Shown: positions 23,444-30,309 of the stretch, one piece after another
Layout: each line of letters opens with the position of its first letter
Numbering within the stretch: the first letter of the stretch is position 1
DNA from: Puniceicoccales bacterium
GTDB lineage: Bacteria; Verrucomicrobiota; Verrucomicrobiia; Opitutales; JAIRLG01
Direction: 5' to 3'
DNA length: 35,159 bases
NCBI GenBank assembly: GCA_031279255.1
Contig: JAITIW010000031.1
Location: 1-35,159 of the forward strand
Made by a program: the position numbers and the translations under genes
Notes under the pieces: generated by a model
Database searches by the model: none
Told to the model about the DNA's origin: nothing
The model's input: the letters and a program-made list of their open reading frames with translations, nothing else

Positions 23444-24328
23444 TCATTCTGCATCAGCAGCTTTATCTTCAAAAGGATTTTGTTCAGCCAATGATGCTTC
23501 AGCTCCTCGCCTATCTCTTTCCTCATAAAGGCTCGTCAATAAACGTACGAAATGGTGCCGAAAGGAAAGTCTCGAAAGCTCATGCAAAGGCACCGGGAAA
23601 AGAGAATCTCCACCATATTCTTGCGACAATCTGCCCCCTTCACCTGTATCATAGATAACACGAAGATCCAAAACAATAGAATACAGTAATTCGACATACT
23701 CAGGCAAACCGCTTGTAAAAGTCATAGAAAAAGACGTACCTTTGACTCCGAAATAACTACCGACTAAAGCATACAAACGCGCCCTTTGTTCCGAAGTGAT
23801 GGCATAAGTATGAAGATTTACAAGCGTACTCAACTGAGCTCCATAAGCCTTACATATTTTATTACCCAGTGTCGTTATTTTTCCCGTTGTACTCACTGCG
23901 AGGTTCCAAATACACGCCTTAAGTCCCCTTGCAAACGTTGCGACAGCTCCATCTCTGTTATTTATACTCGCGAAAAAACTATCGACATACTTTCCGCACT
24001 CCTTAACGCTGGGGTCAGAATCTGCTACCAAAGTGTAAGCACTGTAATAATTGTCAAAAGTAGTATCCCTGAGCGTTGCGAACAAACCTGAAATATTTCC
24101 CCAAAATGACTGATATTCATAAAGAGCTCCTTTGCCGTCTGTGGTATCACCATCTAACAAATACGCCGAAACCTCTCCGATGGCAGCTTCAACTCCATTC
24201 AACACATAAGCAATATCATAGGCTTCACCTACTTTTTGAGCCCTTAAAGAAATACTAGCTTGTACTGAAGAACTTCCTAGAAAAAGAACTACACATATTC
24301 CATTTATCACATACTTAATACGATTCAT
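23444..24328 (-). CDS. Secreted protein of unknown family, paralogue 2
   Basis: 294 aa with a Sec signal peptide (MNRIKYVINGICVVLFLGSS, then SVQAS, cut near residue 24). It aligns over its length with the downstream gene at 22392. QSFWGNISGLFATL, RDGAVATFARGLKACIW, LGNKICKAYGAQL, SYFGVKGTSFSM, PEYVELLYSIVLDLRVIYD, LSFRHHFVRLLTSLYEE and the closing QNPFEDKAAD all have counterparts. Conservation is strongest in the central and C-terminal helical blocks and weak near the N-terminus, so this is an old duplication. A strong AGGAGG ribosome site precedes it. The family is unknown to me. Export is confident; function is not predictable. Confidence 0.8.
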   Translation of the reverse strand: MNRIKYVINGICVVLFLGSSSVQASISLRAQKVGEAYDIAYVLNGVEAAIGEVSAYLLDGDTTDGKGALYEYQSFWGNISGLFATLRDTTFDNYYSAYTLVADSDPSVKECGKYVDSFFASINNRDGAVATFARGLKACIWNLAVSTTGKITTLGNKICKAYGAQLSTLVNLHTYAITSEQRARLYALVGSYFGVKGTSFSMTFTSGLPEYVELLYSIVLDLRVIYDTGEGGRLSQEYGGDSLFPVPLHELSRLSFRHHFVRLLTSLYEERDRRGAEASLAEQNPFEDKAADAE

Positions 24329-24333
24329 ACATC

Positions 24334-24339
24334 CCTCCT
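24334..24339 (-). promoter_or_regulatory. Strong ribosome binding site of paralogue 2
   Basis: AGGAGG on the minus strand, 5 nt before the ATG. It is among the best Shine-Dalgarno matches in the window, where many genes have none, and so suggests high translation. Confidence 0.75.
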
Positions 24340-24345
24340 ACTTTT

Positions 24346-24374
24346 TAGTAAAAGAAAAAATGGCTTCATGTCAA
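24346..24374 (-). promoter_or_regulatory. Promoter candidate of paralogue 2
   Basis: A perfect TTGACA (24374-24369, minus strand) followed by an A/T-rich spacer and TTACTA about 17 nt on. The -10 is weak. The arrangement parallels that before paralogue 1. Confidence 0.35.
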
Positions 24375-24437
24375 CAAAGCTAAAAATTCTTCCCTTGTCA
24401 GAATACATCTCCTCATTTCTGTTCTTAAGGAAGGATT

Positions 24438-24527
24438 GGAGAGATGACAGAGTGGCCGAATGTGTCCGACTCGAAATCGGATGTACCTATAACGGTACCG
24501 GGGGTTCGAATCCCTCTCTCTCCGCCA
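24438..24527 (+). tRNA. tRNA-Ser (anticodon CGA)
   Basis: A 90-nt gene with the 7-bp acceptor GGAGAGA/TCTCTCC, anticodon loop CTCGAAA between TCCGA and TCGGA, a long class II variable arm as expected for tRNA-Ser, GGTTCGAATCC T-arm and encoded CCA. Decodes UCG. The last 38 nt are identical to tRNA-Ser(TGA) at 30057-30146. Confidence 0.96.
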
Positions 24528-24585
24528 ATGTTTAAAAGGATTGAATGATAATAAACTTCTTTCGAAACGGCATTAACAATGATTC

Positions 24586-24845
24586 TTAATTGAAGATGGA
24601 GGAGATGAGATTGGATCTCAATCCGAAGCATTTTCGGTCTGTTTCTGTACTTATCGACGATGATCTTAAACCGTTTCATGAAAGCTATTGTATTTTCGAC
24701 AAATACTTTTATCCGGGGTAAGCTCTGGTTCTTTTTCTCGTCTTCTTGGGTTAAAGGGTTCTTTTTAATTCCTTTTTTGGAGTTTCCGAATGGATATGAA
24801 TCTTCTGAATGCCCTGATACCCAGAGTCTGCCAATATTTTAGCTT
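24586..24845 (-). pseudogene. IS5-type transposase, C-terminal relic
   Basis: Minus-strand translation in shifting frames gives a recognisable IS5-superfamily DDE transposase tail. In order it reads KILADSGYQGIQKIH (near 24840-24795), a frameshift, NPLTQEDEKKNQ and RIKVFVENTIAFMKRFKII, VDKYRNRPK, a second frameshift, and CFGLRSNLISSIFN with a TAA at 24586-24588. These match the DSGYQGI, LTxEEK, VEHxNxxIKRF and RYRNRRKRFGLRFNLI blocks of the family. The N-terminal two thirds are missing; the relic stops against the end of the RelE-like gene. It is a dead fragment with at least two frameshifts. Confidence 0.8.
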
Positions 24846-24868
24846 CCCTTAAGGGACAAGGGAATGCA

Positions 24869-25240
24869 TTACTGTAGATTTTTGATAAACACCTGAAGCC
24901 GCTCTTTATCTCCGTTTTTCCTGTTCCCTTTGAAATATATCTCTATAAAAGTTATTTCGCGTTCTTCTTTATGATAAACCAAAATGATGCGCATTCCGGA
25001 ACACCTACCTTTTCCTTTTAGAGCTGCACAGGCAAAAGATTTAACCTTATAAGAGGCATAGTTCTCTCCGCAAAAACCCTCCATCTTCGGCACTCCCGAG
25101 ACAAGAATTTTTTGAGAAAAATACGGCTCCAGGAGCGACTTCTTCATATTTTCAATATCTTCACGCAGAGTGTAAAAGCGCTTAAGAAGTTTTTTAAAAT
25201 CTTTTTCAAATTCCGGAATTTCATTATACTTCTCTGCCAT
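24869..25240 (-). CDS. RelE/YafQ-like toxin-type protein
   Basis: A 123 aa protein. The N-terminal helix region FEKDFKKLLKRFYTLREDIE and the C-terminal strands SGMRIILVYHKEEREITFIE resemble RelE-superfamily toxins, especially a group whose core reads YKVKxFxxxxLKGxGxxSGxRI. IYFKGNRKNGDKERLQ closes the domain. In this superfamily the typical activity is ribosome-dependent mRNA cleavage, though related folds target gyrase. No antitoxin is adjacent. A frameshifted Panacea/SocA antitoxin pseudogene lies 400 bp upstream on the same strand, with a cloverleaf repeat and a tRNA fragment between. No ribosome site is visible before the ATG, so it may be silent. Confidence 0.62.
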   Translation of the reverse strand: MAEKYNEIPEFEKDFKKLLKRFYTLREDIENMKKSLLEPYFSQKILVSGVPKMEGFCGENYASYKVKSFACAALKGKGRCSGMRIILVYHKEEREITFIEIYFKGNRKNGDKERLQVFIKNLQ

Positions 25241-25394
25241 TTAAATTAATGTTATTTGTTTTAATCGACGGCTGGACAAAACTCGTCGAAGGGCTGGTCA
25301 AGACCTATAGCTAGCTGCGACATACAGTCAGATTTAAAAAAAGCATTTAGGCATTAGGATGATTAACGGGTGCTATTTCCGCTTTACTAGTAAA

Positions 25395-25493
25395 TTCACC
25401 GCCTTTGAGCCCTAAAGGGCTCTCGCCCGCTACGCGGGCTGGCAGGATGAGAGCCTAAAAATTTTCAGGCTTTCATCCTGCAAAGGCGGTGAA
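25395..25493 (+). repeat. Cloverleaf palindromic repeat, copy B
   Basis: A 99-bp element with outer stem TTCACCGCCTTTG/CAAAGGCGGTGAA. Hairpin 1 is GAGCCC-TAAA-GGGCTC and hairpin 2 GCCCGC-TAC-GCGGGC. The third arm GCAGGATGAGAGCCT pairs with AGGCTTTCATCCTGC with one G-T wobble. This arm is unrelated in sequence to that of copies A, C and D but keeps pairing. It lies between the RelE-like gene and the truncated tRNA-Pro. Confidence 0.9.
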
Positions 25494-25577
25494 AGTCTCC
25501 CAGGCTAGAGGAATTTTTCTAAACTCGTTACACGGTCTTTTGAGAAGACGAGAGAGATGAACACACAATGCTGCAAA

Positions 25578-25642
25578 TGGTCGGGACGACCGGATTCGAA
25601 CCGACGACATCATGCTCCCAAAGCATGCGCTCTACCAGGCTG
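25578..25642 (-). pseudogene. Truncated tRNA-Pro (anticodon TGG)
   Basis: The minus strand carries the 3' part of a tRNA-Pro: CAGCCTGGTAGAGCGC (D-arm), CATGC-TTTGGGA-GCATG (anticodon TGG), a GGTTCGAATCC T-arm with two G-T pairs, CGTCCCG acceptor strand and ACCA. The matching 5' acceptor strand (expected CGGGACG) is absent: sequence diverges just before CAGCC and runs into the antitoxin pseudogene. About 12 nt are missing, so it cannot form an acceptor stem. A 3' tRNA piece like this is what integration of a mobile element at a tRNA gene leaves behind; simple deletion is the alternative. Confidence 0.85.
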
Positions 25643-25644
25643 GG

Positions 25645-26200
25645 ATTTTACTTCATCGGAACATGTTCTTGCAGAAGTCTCATTTCCTCTGTAAAATACC
25701 GACTCGTAAGAGATCGGCTCTTTCTCCTTCGCAGCTGTACAAGGAATATCCTTATGTGAAAGGTCTGAAAGCTCAGACGCCGTTTTATGGGAAATTTATT
25801 CAGAATATTATCCACATGTTTGATTTCCTGAGCCGTAAGCAGATTCAAATCAAGTTCAGCGATGGGAAGGTATTTCGTCTGGTCTTTGTTATAAGATTTC
25901 GTTTCATGGCTTTCCAGCTTTCTATCCTCGGCTATTTTTTCACTAACTCTTCGAAATGGAGCGGCCGTGGCCCATATTGGTCTTTGACATACACCAACTC
26001 CATGAGTTGCTCTTCATATAGCTCATAATAATCAAAATTTATGAAATATAACAATTTACAAAGAACCGTTTTCCCAACGTTTGGCTTTGCTCCAACTTTA
26101 GCAATAATGTACAAAAAACCTGTTCAAACCTGGAAGAATTTTCCTGAGGCTCACTGATACGTATTTCACGATCTCCTTTGACTGGAATAGCTTTTTTCAT
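25645..26200 (-). pseudogene. Panacea/SocA-domain antitoxin, frameshifted
   Basis: Joining three frames on the minus strand rebuilds a Panacea (DUF4065, SocA-like) protein. The start is MKKAIPVKGDREIRISEP at 26200 with an AGGAAGGA ribosome site. A frameshift follows, then YIIAKVGAKPNVGKTVL and KLLYFINFDYYELYEEQL with DQYGPRPLHFEELVKK. After a second frameshift come AEDRKLESHETKSYNKDQ, TKYLPIAELDLNLLTAQE and IKHVDNILNKF. After a third come ELSDLSHKDIP and PISYESVFYRGNETSART. The first two shifts fall in homopolymers (T6 and A6). Panacea domains neutralise many toxin types. The end runs into the truncated tRNA-Pro. As read it cannot make a full protein unless slippage occurs. Confidence 0.8.
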
Positions 26201-26348
26201 TGTCCGAATATCCTTCCTCTACTCAAAAGAAATATAAAGTCAAGCTACTTCAAGGGAAGCAATACAGTAAAAAAACATCAAAGATATATAAACGAATATG
26301 AGAAGTAACTCAAAACTGCGGTCAAGTGTTTCTGTCATATCTTAGACA

Positions 26349-27239
26349 TCAACCTAAAGATAACGCTACTCCTAGACGAAGATTGGCCTCTAGTGGCAAA
26401 ATCTGCTCATAGGTAAAAAATTCCATAACGGCCAAGGCGATCCATAAGCCTAATGGCGCAAAATCACATCGATTAAGTGGTAGTTTTTTCAACGATTTGC
26501 GCTCTTCATAGCTCAATTCAGAAAGTTTTTTTGCCAATGCCTTGAGTACTGGAAGATGCAATGCTTGATAAGGAGCCAACGAAAGCAATTGCCGAATGGA
26601 CCAAAAATTACCACCTGTTCCTATTAAAATTGTCTCGCGAGAGGGCTGAGGGAAAGGTGGATCGGAAAGAAATTTTTGTATTTCGCCGTAAATTTGTTCA
26701 ACATTTTGGGATGAAATTTTGAGATTCTCATCAAGATGGAGCCGCGAAGCCACTGCTATGATACCTAGTGGAAAACTGGCAGAAGCCTTGGATCTTCCAC
26801 CTTCTTCCAAATTGAGCTCGAGGCTACCAGCACCAATATCCATTGCCAAAAAACTTGTCGTGTGATGCTGATGCGCTTCATATCGAACGGCTTCCAGAAG
26901 ATAGGCCGCTTCTTGAGCTCCAGAAAGGATATGAATGTTTTTCCCGGTACTAGCTTGAATTTTTTGACAAATTTCGTCACGGCGCTTTGAGGCTCGCAGA
27001 GCTTCAGTCCCGACGATAAATAGTGTTTGAACATCGAGATCATCGACCGCTTGGACGTATTCCTGAAGAATACTCTGCAATGCCTGGATAGTTTGAGATG
27101 ATATTTCCGCTTCACCGATATCTTTGAGGCGTAAATCTCGAAACCATGTTCTCACCAGACGAACCTGATCGCCTATTTTTTCAAATAATGACATTTTGGT
27201 GGAGCCACTTCCGATATCAATAACCGCTATGTTATTCAT
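26349..27239 (-). CDS. Ppx/GppA-family phosphatase
   Basis: A 296 aa member of the exopolyphosphatase/pppGpp phosphatase family (ASKHA fold). The phosphate-1 motif is VIDIGSGSTKMSLFE at residues 5-19. IVGTEALRASKR and ILSGAQEAAYLLEAVRYE are family hallmarks. The second phosphate loop MDIGAGSLELNLEEG and LIGTGGNFWSIRQLL complete the core. It is about 300 aa, so it has only the two N-terminal domains, lacking the long C-terminal HD-like region of E. coli Ppx. It hydrolyses polyphosphate, pppGpp or both; which one cannot be told. Its start overlaps the LolA-like gene by 8 nt. Confidence 0.9.
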   Translation of the reverse strand: MNNIAVIDIGSGSTKMSLFEKIGDQVRLVRTWFRDLRLKDIGEAEISSQTIQALQSILQEYVQAVDDLDVQTLFIVGTEALRASKRRDEICQKIQASTGKNIHILSGAQEAAYLLEAVRYEAHQHHTTSFLAMDIGAGSLELNLEEGGRSKASASFPLGIIAVASRLHLDENLKISSQNVEQIYGEIQKFLSDPPFPQPSRETILIGTGGNFWSIRQLLSLAPYQALHLPVLKALAKKLSELSYEERKSLKKLPLNRCDFAPLGLWIALAVMEFFTYEQILPLEANLRLGVALSLG

Positions 27240-28032
27240 GAGGAACTGAGATAGGATCGATCGGGACAGAGGAATCCTTCTTCTCAGAAGGAATAGGATC
27301 AGAAGTCACCTTATCGGCACGATATTGCAATATGAGTCGAACTTTTTTACGAGAAGGAAATGTTATAAAGTCAACGCTTTCTTCAAAGCCCACTTCACCG
27401 ATCTTTCGCAACTGCAATACATTGGCATACTGCAAAATTTTTCCATTGGTATCTCGATAAATGATCTTGAGCCAAATATGCCAAGCGGTATCTAGAGAAA
27501 TCTCCACCGACGCAACCGTTGGATTTTGCCACTTTTGGGAACTGTTAGGCTTCAGCGAAAATCGTTGTACGGGTCGGCCGAGAACGCGACCATGGCTTAA
27601 GTACGTCACGGTTTCCCAATGAAGAAAAGGCATTGAGAGGTCGAAGAGACTCAAGCCGCCGTATTCTGGCAAAGGCTGAGATGAGTCTCTTACAGCTGTA
27701 GCTGATCCATCAGAATGATATTCCTGCCACTCGGTGGCTTGTGAAGATATAGCGTAGGAAAATTTACAGCGATCTTCCTGAAAATATTTTCCCTCAACGA
27801 TACCATCGGTGGTTCTTAGGTCAAGACGGCCCGATCCTTGCGCTGGACCATTGGCTTGGGACGATGAGGACCAACTAAAGTTCACTTGTATGGGCCTAAT
27901 CTCCTGCCTGGAAAAATCTTCCCAAACTTCCTTTGCTTCAGAAGGAGACAAAATTCGATCATGCCGAACGGCCGATAGCCCCGTACACACGCCTACGCTG
28001 AAGAGCAAAAAGCTGAAAAAATGTCGATGCAT
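27232..28032 (-). CDS. LolA-like secreted protein
   Basis: A 266 aa exported protein. The signal peptide is MHRHFFSFLLFSVGVCTGLSA (cut near residue 21). The mature part has many beta strands and a layout resembling the outer membrane lipoprotein-sorting (LolA-like) group: VEGKYFQEDRCKFSY, SLFDLSMPFLHWETVTYLSH, then VLGRPVQRFSLKPN, VASVEISLDTAWHIWLKIIY and VDFITFPSRKKVRLILQY. That group includes periplasmic proteins that bind lipid or lipoprotein acyl chains. Direct similarity to E. coli LolA is weak. The Pro/Ser-rich tail is unstructured. It lies 22 nt after secG and overlaps the ppx start, so it forms one unit with them. Confidence 0.6.
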   Translation of the reverse strand: MHRHFFSFLLFSVGVCTGLSAVRHDRILSPSEAKEVWEDFSRQEIRPIQVNFSWSSSSQANGPAQGSGRLDLRTTDGIVEGKYFQEDRCKFSYAISSQATEWQEYHSDGSATAVRDSSQPLPEYGGLSLFDLSMPFLHWETVTYLSHGRVLGRPVQRFSLKPNSSQKWQNPTVASVEISLDTAWHIWLKIIYRDTNGKILQYANVLQLRKIGEVGFEESVDFITFPSRKKVRLILQYRADKVTSDPIPSEKKDSSVPIDPISVPHE

Positions 28033-28054
28033 AGGGAAATTTTTTTAAATTCCT

Positions 28055-28741
28055 CTATTGGCTCTCTCCAATCTCTTCAGGATTCAGCTCTACCTCTTCC
28101 TCCAAAATCTCTCCATCTTTTTCTTCTTCCGGAATCCACTTTTTCTCTTCTGAAATCTTTTCTTCTGAAACCTCTCCCTCTTCTTGAGAAAGGAATGTCT
28201 TATCCAGATCGGACAAAAGCTCTGATGGGCCGCTTGTCACTGAATATTCCGGATTATTTTCGAGAGTCATTTCATCAGAAATATCAGTCGTACTTTCCAT
28301 TTTTTTCAAAAGAGAAGCTATCGAGGCACCCGGTGCCCCATCTTCTTCGGAAAGTATCTCGACTTCAGCACTGCCTGGCTGCTCCTTTGGATTGTTGCTA
28401 TTTTCGGCTTCGGTATTCGTCTTCTCTTGCGCTGAAGAAGATGTCGCCAGTATCCTTGGCGAAGTAATTAAATCCATGACGACCTCCTTCTTGCCCTCGC
28501 GAGCCATGTAGAGTAGCGAAAGAATGAACGAAATGATGAAAAATAAAATCGTGGAAGCGATGGTCCAGCGATGCAATACATTCCCAGCTTCGCCGCCGAA
28601 AATGGAAGTAACGGCTCCACCGCCTAGAGCGGAGCCCATACCGGCATCTTCACTGGGCCGCTGCATCAAAATGATGAGGACGCTGAAAAGGCTTATTAAA
28701 ATAAGTGCAATCGAGAGAATAATGATGAAAAAAGTACTCAT
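28055..28741 (-). CDS. secG: SecG translocase subunit with long acidic tail
   Basis: Inner-membrane partner of SecYE. From ATG 28741 the protein is 228 aa. The SecG core occupies about residues 1-80: a first membrane helix (FFIIILSIALILISLFSVLI), the signature LMQRPSEDAGMGSALGGG with the FGGEAGNVLHRWT loop, then a second helix (ILFFIISFILSLLYMA). Residues 90-228 form a very acidic, Glu/Ser-rich tail without predicted fold, unlike the about 110 aa E. coli SecG. A frame open further upstream adds residues that do not fit the family. It heads the secG, LolA-like and ppx unit on the minus strand. Confidence 0.9.
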   Translation of the reverse strand: MSTFFIIILSIALILISLFSVLIILMQRPSEDAGMGSALGGGAVTSIFGGEAGNVLHRWTIASTILFFIISFILSLLYMAREGKKEVVMDLITSPRILATSSSAQEKTNTEAENSNNPKEQPGSAEVEILSEEDGAPGASIASLLKKMESTTDISDEMTLENNPEYSVTSGPSELLSDLDKTFLSQEEGEVSEEKISEEKKWIPEEEKDGEILEEEVELNPEEIGESQ

Positions 28742-28876
28742 GATGTCGACGAAGATACCAATACTGGCCCTACTTCCCGACTCAAGCTTTAAAATAAAAA
28801 GGTAGAAATTTGTAGAAAAATACCCGTCATTTCGCAATATCTATGACGCGAAAATTTTCCTCAAATGGCAAAACTG

Positions 28877-28907
28877 TTGACAGTAAAAGGAGTTCTGCTT
28901 CTAAGAT
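28877..28907 (+). promoter_or_regulatory. Promoter of the CAT-anticodon tRNA
   Basis: TTGACA (28877-28882) and TAAGAT (28902-28907) are separated by 19 nt and end 13 nt before the tRNA. The -35 sits in CTGTTGACAG, a decamer also found before tRNA-Glu. Confidence 0.55.
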
Positions 28908-28920
28908 AACGTCGTTTCAA

Positions 28921-28995
<75 letters not shown>

Positions 28996-29315
28996 AAATA
29001 AGGATTGAGATCATTTTAGGTCTATATAAATGTAGGAGGATAAGGCTGAATTCTTAGGCGTGAGTCCAGAGTCGCTTGTTGTGCTTCAGAGTAGATTTTT
29101 CTCGAACTCTTTTTCTGCTCAAACTCTTGGTCATCGAAGTTTTTTTTGCCTTTTTGTTTTATGTAACTTAGTGAGATAGAGAAAACACCCTCCCCTTCAG
29201 GCGAAGACTTTAGTATAATGTAGAGGCATGAAATTCTAAAATAGTTCAATATATAAAGGGGAAAAGCAGCCGAAAGCTGCCACAAGAATTTGAAATGTTG
29301 GAGAAGGAATATTGA
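28996..29315. other. Intergenic stretch, no gene recognised
   Basis: 320 bp after the tRNA. An 87-codon minus-strand frame (29022-29285) is open but resembles nothing I know, and its composition is like the surrounding non-coding DNA. A GAGGGTGTTTTC string near 29180 (minus) is loosely like the end of the MITE described at 29589, too weak to call. Confidence 0.4.
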
Positions 29316-29447
29316 GAATCACATCCCTGGGCTAAAGGATATTTTGCTGTAACTGTAGGAAATGTGAACAGTGAAGGCATTCAAGAATATGTAGAAAATC
29401 AAGAGATGCATCATGTGTCTGGAGATTTTCAAATACCAGACTTTTGA
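29316..29447 (+). pseudogene. IS200/IS605 TnpA transposase, C-terminal relic
   Basis: The plus strand encodes WAKGYFAVTVGNVNSEGIQE (from 29328), then YVENQEMHHVSGDFQIPDF and a TGA at 29445. This matches the end of Y1 (HUH) transposases of IS200/IS605. There the Tyr in IxxYIExQ is the DNA-attacking residue and LWARGYF precedes it. An in-frame stop at 29313 ends the match upstream, so the HUH-bearing N-terminal part is missing. A hairpin follows 40 nt later, as at the right end of such elements. Confidence 0.72.
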
Positions 29448-29488
29448 CATTCTATGTTTTTAATCTGCTTTGCAAGCGTTTATGCGAT

Positions 29489-29510
29489 ACTATCGCCTTC
29501 AAGCGATAGT
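29489..29510 (+). mobile_element. Hairpin, possible IS200/IS605 right end
   Basis: ACTATCGC (29489-29496) pairs with GCGATAGT (29503-29510) around CTTCAA. It follows the TnpA relic by 41 nt. IS200/IS605 elements carry subterminal hairpins recognised by TnpA, so this may be the relic's right end. The exact cleavage site is not identified. Confidence 0.5.
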
Positions 29511-29588
29511 GGTTGATAAGTTTCTCGGAGATTGAGCTCGAGGAGATTTACGGAGCTCAAATATAACTTCGATTGGATTTCTTTTCTA

Positions 29589-29733
29589 GAAGGTATCGTC
29601 AAATAAAAGGTTAACAAAGGGAAAAAAGAAGAAAATGGAGGGAATGGAGAAAAGGACACATAGGAGATACGAGATATCAGATGAATTGTGGAACAAGACG
29701 AAAAGATTGCTGCCTGATTTTGACGGCACCCTC
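29589..29733 (+). mobile_element. MITE of an IS5-type element, copy 1
   Basis: A 145-bp element with inverted ends: left GAAGGTATCGTCAAA, right the complement of GAGGGTGCCGTCAAA. It is flanked on both sides by TA within CTAG, so TA or CTAG is a target duplication. Inside it encodes RTHRRYEISDELWNKTKRLL then PDFDGTL and a stop. That is the N-terminus of an IS5-type transposase joined directly to the right end, as in a MITE made by internal deletion. Copy 2 is at 33259-33404 in the opposite orientation. Confidence 0.75.
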
Positions 29734-29774
29734 TAGAATTCTTGGTTATTGGAGCTTTTTCGTCATTTTTCCCT

Positions 29775-29881
29775 TTTGGCCCGCCTTGCGACGGGAAAAA
29801 TGAAAGCTCTCGCTTTGCATTTTTTCCTTAATCGCAGCCCGCGTAGCGGGCCAGAGCCCGAAGGGCTCAAGGCGGGCCAAA
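29775..29881 (-). repeat. Cloverleaf palindromic repeat, copy C
   Basis: A 107-bp copy in the opposite orientation to the other three. Outer stem TTTGGCCCGCCTTG/CAAGGCGGGCCAAA, hairpins GAGCCC-TTC-GGGCTC and GCCCGC-TAC-GCGGGC, and a third arm TGCGA...TCGCA with an inner AAAGC/GCTTT pairing that contains bulges. The outer stem lacks one T found in the other copies, and the opposite strand has lost the matching A, so the pairing is kept. Confidence 0.88.
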
Positions 29882-30056
29882 GAAACTCCCAGACTTCATG
29901 CTGTCATCTGGCGGCACTTTCTCAAGTTTCGTACCATTAGTACGCGGCGTTTTTTCGCTTCCACTCTTAGCTAAATAAAATTCCAGCCGAAACAAATCCC
30001 AAATTTTTGGGAGAATCGTACCCACAAACTGAGATAAAACTTTTTAAAATACCTCA

Positions 30057-30146
30057 TGGCGGAGAGAGAGGGATTCGAACCCCCGGTACCGTTACCAGCA
30101 CTCCGGTTTTCAAGACCGGCGCAATCGTCCACTCTGCCATCTCTCC
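30057..30146 (-). tRNA. tRNA-Ser (anticodon TGA)
   Basis: On the minus strand: acceptor GGAGAGA/TCTCTCC, anticodon loop CTTGAAA between CCGGT and ACCGG, a long class II variable arm, T-arm GGTTCGAATCC and encoded CCA. It decodes UCA and, by wobble, other UCN codons. The 3' 38 nt are identical to tRNA-Ser(CGA). Confidence 0.96.
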
Positions 30147-30309
30147 CGATGAATAGCTACTGCATTGAGCTATCATAAAATCTTCCGCTGTCCAGAACGA
30201 AACTAAAGCATTATAAATCCTTCATCTCATAACATAAATCTCGACTCTTTTGCAAAATTGAGATTGCCAGACCATTTTTTATGAATCAATCTTCATTCCA
30301 CATAAAACT

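Noticed and set aside
28742-28837. Upstream extension of secG
   Set aside because: The 32 extra residues do not fit SecG, whose first membrane helix starts right after the ATG at 28741.
29022-29285. 87-codon minus-strand frame after the CAT tRNA
   Set aside because: No recognisable domain, low-complexity Lys/Ser stretches, and no ribosome site; kept as unexplained intergenic DNA.
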